This document shows positions 8,426 to 11,444 of a stretch of 11,444 nucleotides of DNA, piece after piece. This DNA comes from Larix sibirica (Eukaryota > Streptophyta > Pinopsida > Pinales > Pinaceae): positions 20,865 through 32,308 of the forward strand of contig NWUY0300005499.1 in NCBI GenBank assembly GCA_004151065.3. The letters run 5' to 3'. The translations under genes and the position numbers were made by a program. The notes below the pieces were generated by a model. It saw only the letters and a list, made by a program, of their open reading frames with translations, searched no databases and had not been told where the DNA came from. Position 1 is the first letter of the stretch. The number at the start of each line of letters is the position of its first letter.

Positions 8426-8779
8426 CCCTCCGAAGGGTTGAATCTTCTTCATATTGAAGTTTTTTCCAGGAGGGATGTGGCATTGGTCTCTTGTTTATCT
8501 TCTAACACTGTGTCTAATGTTGGTTGGTATGTGGACTATGGAGCCTTCGGACACATGGCATATGATAGGGATTTACTCAGTAAGATTCAAAAGCAAGATG
8601 GAGGCATGAGTGTGGAGCTTAGTGATGATGCTACTTGTCTCATGAGAGGGGTTGTTCTCGAGTTGAATAATGTCTTGTATCTTCCTAGTCGAAGAAGAAT
8701 CTTCTTTAAGTATCATGTAAATATTCATTGTATGGTCGAGTTTGATGCTCAAGAAGTCATCTTGAAAAGACAAACCCCA
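8426..8779 (+). pseudogene. Copia protease (retropepsin) relic
   Basis: The protease of copia elements cleaves the Gag-Pol polyprotein. The frame is open from 8426 but has no ATG of its own, so it is a fragment of a longer polyprotein. The retropepsin signature GWYVDYGAFGHM sits at about 8525-8557. The active-site triad is D-Y-G (8534-8542) in place of D-S/T-G, so catalysis is expected to be impaired. It continues with MSVELSDDAT and then LELNNVLYLPSRR, a typical landmark downstream of the flap, but the piece between them looks shortened. Only about 140 bases separate the primer-binding site from this frame, too little for gag. The next domain lies one frame away, showing a frameshift near 8780. 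Confidence 0.87.
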
Positions 8780-8781
8780 TA

Positions 8782-9075
8782 GTGGTAAAAGGGGTTTGTA
8801 TTGGAGGTCTTTACAAGTTGCAAGAAAATTCAATTAAGAATGGTGCATTAGCGCATGAAAATACCAAGTTGTGTGAGTTATGGCATAGACGTCTTGGTCA
8901 CTTGCATTATGGAGCACTTCCTATCTTGAATAACTTAATACAGAGATTACCAAACTTCAAGATAGAGAAGAAATGTGTCTACAAAGGATGTGTTCTTAGC
9001 AAGCACGACAAGATTGCTTTTTCCAACAGTGAACATAGATCAAGAGGGATTATTGATCTAATCCATTCATATGTA
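8782..9075 (+). pseudogene. Copia GAG-pre-integrase domain relic
   Basis: This is the zinc-binding N-terminal part of integrase. The stretch reads GGLYKL, then LCELWHRRLGHLHYGAL (about 8872-8919), CVYKGCVLSKHDKIAF and HRSRGIIDLIHS at the end, the standard landmarks in order. The His pair (LWH and LGH) is kept. The Cys pair is abnormal: the spacing is C-x4-C rather than C-x2-C, apparently because the first family Cys is a Tyr here. The stretch is in a different frame from the protease upstream and the integrase core downstream, with the latter joined by a shift at 9071-9078. There is no ATG start; it is part of a broken polyprotein. Confidence 0.9.
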
Positions 9076-9500
9076 TGAAAACATGTCTTTCGCTTCCTTA
9101 ACAGGTAGTTTTTATTTTGTCACTTTCGTTTATGGTTTCTCTAATAGGACCTCGATCTATTTTATGAATACTAAAGATGAAGTGTTCAACAGGTTCACAA
9201 AATTCAAGGATTTGGTTGAAAATCAAATAGGAAGGAAGACCAAAGCACTTCTCTCAAATAATGGAGAAGAGTATACCTCCACAAAGTTTGATTCTTTGTG
9301 CAGGGAAGGAGTCAAGAGTTATTGACTATACCTTACAATCCACAACAGAATGGGGTTGCTTCCTCGGTCCATCATTGAGATTGCTAAGTATTTGATTCAT
9401 GACATGGATTTTCCCATGAATAATTAGGCTAAGGCTTGTAACATAGTTGTGTATATCCTGAACAAATGTCCTCATAGGATCTTGGGGAAATGACACTGAA
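9071..9500 (+). pseudogene. Copia integrase catalytic core relic
   Basis: Integrase inserts the element DNA copy. The core is recognised from SLTGSFYFVTF, IYFMNTKDEVFNRF, VENQIGRKTKALL and NNGEEYTS, then (after a shift near 9320) LTIPYNPQQNGVA. All three acidic positions of the D-D-E triad are affected. The acidic pair after VTF is Tyr-Gly, the Asp before NGEEY is Asn (about 9257), and a small deletion after NGVA (about 9361) removes the segment holding the Glu. The frame resumes with SIIEIAKYLIHDMDFPM, then stops at TAG (9427). Further pieces, CNIVVYILNKCPHRIL, run up to a TGA near 9490. Family identity is very strong; it cannot be functional. Confidence 0.92.
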
Positions 9501-9898
9501 AGAGGTATTTACTGGTGTGAAACCAAAGCTATCTCCTCTCCCTGTGTTTTGTATTCCAATTTATATTCATATGCCTAAAGAAGAGGATGAAGTTAGAACC
9601 TTCAAGTATGAAGGTTATCTTTGTTGGTTAAATTGACACTTCCAAATCCTATAAGGTCTATATTCCAACTTAGAAGAAGACAATAATAAATAGATATGTG
9701 GAGTTTTATGAGAGAGCTTCATGTTCACATGACCCTCCTTCAATGATTCAAGAGAGTGAGGCAATTTTTGTTCCAAAGTTTGAGCCTAAGGTTCACGATG
9801 AACCAAAATTAGATGAGGATGAGGATGAGGTGAGGTTGGGATTAGATGTCCCCTCACCTTCCAACCTAGCCCATAGGAAATTGAGATGGCTTACTTAA
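9500..9898 (+). pseudogene. Copia integrase C-terminal region relic
   Basis: This continues the polyprotein beyond the core: LKEVFTGVKPKLSPLPVFCIPIYIHMPKE (about 9494-9580), FKYEGYL, then after a shift IDTSKSYKVYIPT (9632-9670), a stop, and RYVEFYERASCSHDPPSMI. This follows the copia order of a TPEE-type motif, an FGC-type motif (worn here to FCI) and a GY-SxxSKAYR-type motif. After it comes an acidic linker rich in Glu, Asp and Pro ending HRKLRWLT. The sequence is broken by at least three stops and one frameshift. The linker normally leads into reverse transcriptase. Confidence 0.85.
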
Positions 9899-10233
9899 CA
9901 TTGCAGGAGGCTCGAGAATAGGTAGGAACATCTAGATCTTCATTGAGGGCACATGTCCTTCCTAGAAGATATGTTAGTAATATAACATTGCTTTCTTCCA
10001 TCCATGAGAATTCTAGTTATACAAAGGTGGAGAGGTGTGATGATGGGACCGTCTTCACTCTTGAGACTTCTAGTTGTTCATTTGAGAGGTGTGATACCTT
10101 GATGGAGGATGATGGAGAGACAAATTCTAGAGATGCCACTGATGGGAGTATGATAGAATACAAAGTTAGGGATTTTGGGTTCTCTCTAACAAATGGAATT
10201 TCCCTTGATGATACTCTTACTTCGAGTTCATCT
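9899..10233 (+). pseudogene. Linker towards RT, ending in unrecognised acidic stretch
   Basis: The frame opens one base off from the preceding piece: TLQEARE-stop-VGTSRSSLRAHVLPRRYVSN, then LLSSIHENSSYTKVE. This looks like the segment that normally comes directly before the copia reverse transcriptase. From about 10025 the expected RT start is absent. Instead come about 70 codons rich in Asp, Glu, Ser and Thr (ERCDDGTVFTLETSS, LMEDDGETNSRDATDG) that I do not recognise. They end at a stop at 10234. There is no ATG start. It could be a variable linker or sequence joined by the deletion that removed RT. Confidence 0.6.
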
Positions 10234-10766
10234 TGAGATGAGGGAGTTAACCTAATACATGTTGTTTCAATTGCCAAAGTATTTGAGTGTGTGAGAAATA
10301 TTCTCACGATGACTAGTTGATGATGGCATTACATAGGTTGTTACCTTTACCACATGATTTTTGTTCCAGGATCAAGGATTTGACTTAGGTGAATCTTTAT
10401 CTTCTTGGATATGATAGACGCGATTCACTTGTCTTGATCTTCCATGAATACATGGCTATCTTTGCATGTTGTCTTTAACAATTTAACACATGGTCTCCTT
10501 TTATGTTGGCCCGAGATGCCGAGGATGATGGAGGTTGGCATTTTTTTGTTGCTCCAGTGATATATTCCTTTATATGCACATGTGGTCATTGTTCATTGAA
10601 TGATCGAGATGATTTGATAACGTGGTTGACAATTTCTTTTTTGGAGGCAGGTTCTTTAAATATGATAGTGGTTGATTCCAAGATCGTAGCTAGTATTGAT
10701 TTGTAGAAATTTTTTATTGTAGTTGCAGAGGGAGTTAACGAATGTTAGTGTAAATACTTTTGTAGT
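10234..10766 (+). other. Internal 3' segment where RT/RNase H should be; unrecognised
   Basis: In an intact copia element reverse transcriptase and RNase H (together over 1.5 kb) would fill the space between integrase and the polypurine tract. Only about 530 bases are present here and no RT motif such as YVDD or the QLDV-type block is seen in any frame. One open stretch (10503-10703) encodes 67 residues including GHCSLNDRDDLITWL and AGSLNMIVVDSKIVASIDL. It resembles nothing I know and may be a worn 3' non-coding or accessory part of the element. Confidence 0.6.
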
Positions 10767-10776
10767 AAAGAGGGAG
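10767..10776 (+). promoter_or_regulatory. Polypurine tract
   Basis: AAAGAGGGAG is an all-purine tract immediately before TGTTAG, the start of the right LTR. Such tracts prime plus-strand DNA synthesis in LTR retrotransposons. It fixes the boundary between the internal region and the right LTR. Confidence 0.85.
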
Positions 10777-11365
10777 TGTTAGTTTTTTTGGGTTACTTTG
10801 AAAGTTTCTACACCATGTGTTAGGGGTTGCTTCATGAGATTTTTGGTACATGGTATATGACTAGCCCTTGGATGGTATGAGATGGATTGTAGCATGAGAG
10901 ATGGTCTGTCCTATATATGCATGGTTGAGATAGTTTACTCAATGGGTGATTGACCTTGGGATGGTGTTGGATCGACTTTTTCTTCCTTTGGTTACTAGAG
11001 ATTTATTGGTAGTTTGGTGGATGCCCTTCATTGAGGTCTCATGGAGGAGCCACTTACTTGAAGAGTTCTATTTAAGGAATGTGGATAATTTTGCATCATG
11101 GAGGAGGGATCGAAGCCCTAGTTGGCATATGGTAGCTTAGTTTCTTGTTTAAAATATTGGAGATGGCTTCGGGATGCCTAGGGATTTAACAATGTTCTTG
11201 CAGGGAGGTGTTGACCCAATGGAGTACATTTCCTTGGAGGATAGATGGAGTCCATGGAGGCTCATGATGGAGTGGTGTGGACTCACCTTATTGAGTTATA
11301 TTACCATGGAATCATTATTGTGCATGAAAGTACCATTAGAACATGGCACATTTACTTTAGAGTGG
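10777..11365 (+). repeat. Right LTR of copia element, partial
   Basis: The LTR starts with TGTTAG directly after the polypurine tract. Its first 315 bases (10777-11091) have no counterpart upstream of the left LTR match. Positions 11093-11365 match 7033-7300 with many substitutions and small indels. After about 11365 the similarity stops, although the left LTR continues for almost 1 kb more. A TATATA-like element sits near 10914. The divergence between the copies indicates an old insertion. Confidence 0.78.
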
Positions 11366-11444
11366 AAGTCTAACTTGTTAAGATTTAATATGCTAAGACA
11401 AAAAAATCAACATTACATTCCATTTCACAACAATGGCATATACA
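11366..11444. other. Unrelated AT-rich sequence at the right window edge
   Basis: This tail no longer resembles the corresponding left-LTR region from 7300 on. It may be an insertion into the right LTR, the flank after a truncation, or an LTR part lost from the left copy. It is too short to classify. Confidence 0.4.

Larger units (their letters stand above)
6621..11444 (+). mobile_element. Degenerate, internally deleted Ty1/copia LTR retrotransposon
   Basis: On the plus strand the order is left LTR, primer-binding site, protease relic, GAG-pre-integrase, integrase core, integrase C-terminal region, polypurine tract, right LTR. Integrase ahead of the place where RT would be is the copia order. 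No gag fits between primer-binding site and protease, and RT/RNase H is missing before the polypurine tract. The open reading frame is split by at least three frameshifts and several stops. The left boundary (6621 or 7033) and the right end (beyond or near 11365) are uncertain, so no target-site duplication can be checked. Confidence 0.85.

Noticed and set aside
8573-8833. Minus-strand open frame opposite the protease relic
   Set aside because: A shadow of the plus-strand protease, whose family motifs are clear.
10017-10307. Minus-strand open frame of 96 codons
   Set aside because: It overlaps the plus-strand linker frame and shows no recognised motif; most likely a shadow of a biased codon pattern.
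10946-11140. Plus-strand open frame of 64 codons in the right LTR
   Set aside because: It lies wholly in LTR sequence, and the matching left-LTR portion does not keep the frame.

Overview
This window looks like intergenic DNA from the nuclear genome of a land plant with a large, repeat-rich genome. I infer this from a plant-type L1 (LINE) retrotransposon with a DUF4283-type ORF1, a Ty1/copia element primed by initiator tRNA-Met, long AT-rich stretches and many old, decayed repeats. A gymnosperm or another large-genome plant would fit, but the sequence cannot settle this. No intact host gene, tRNA, rRNA, CRISPR array or operon was found. No stretch looks like a currently functional protein.

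Layout. (1) Positions 1 to about 2890, minus strand: the 5' half of a decayed L1 LINE. A GC-richer leader (about 2890-2410) leads into an ORF1 relic (about 2400-1690, RNA-binding domain plus degenerate CCHC knuckle). ORF2 follows (1231 to 1, endonuclease and the linker to reverse transcriptase) and runs off the left edge before reverse transcriptase. (2) 2950-4440: very AT-rich DNA with three small tandem-repeat blocks (42 bp x2, 33 bp x2, about 75 bp x3). (3) 4440-6620: unassigned DNA with a perfect 15-bp inverted repeat, CA/TG microsatellites and one ambiguous base. (4) 6621-7032: a repeat cluster made of a 24-bp tandem pair and an interleaved A-A-B-A-B-B array. (5) 7033-8283: the recognisable part of a left copia LTR, with a TATA-like box and telomere-box motifs. 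(6) 8284-10776: the internal region, with primer-binding site, degenerate protease, GAG-pre-integrase and integrase relics, an unrecognised 3' segment and a polypurine tract. (7) 10777 to about 11365: the right LTR, which then changes into unrelated sequence to the window end.

The two transposon families are independent insertions on opposite strands. Both carry stop codons, frameshifts and lost catalytic residues, so they are fossils. The copia element is also structurally reduced: there is no room for gag between primer-binding site and protease, and reverse transcriptase/RNase H is absent between integrase and polypurine tract. Its two LTRs match only over about 270 bp, which points to mosaicism or later rearrangement at both ends. 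I found no convincing new biological system. The most interesting points are the LTR mosaicism, the loss of gag and RT around a retained protease-integrase relic, and several unexplained repeats.
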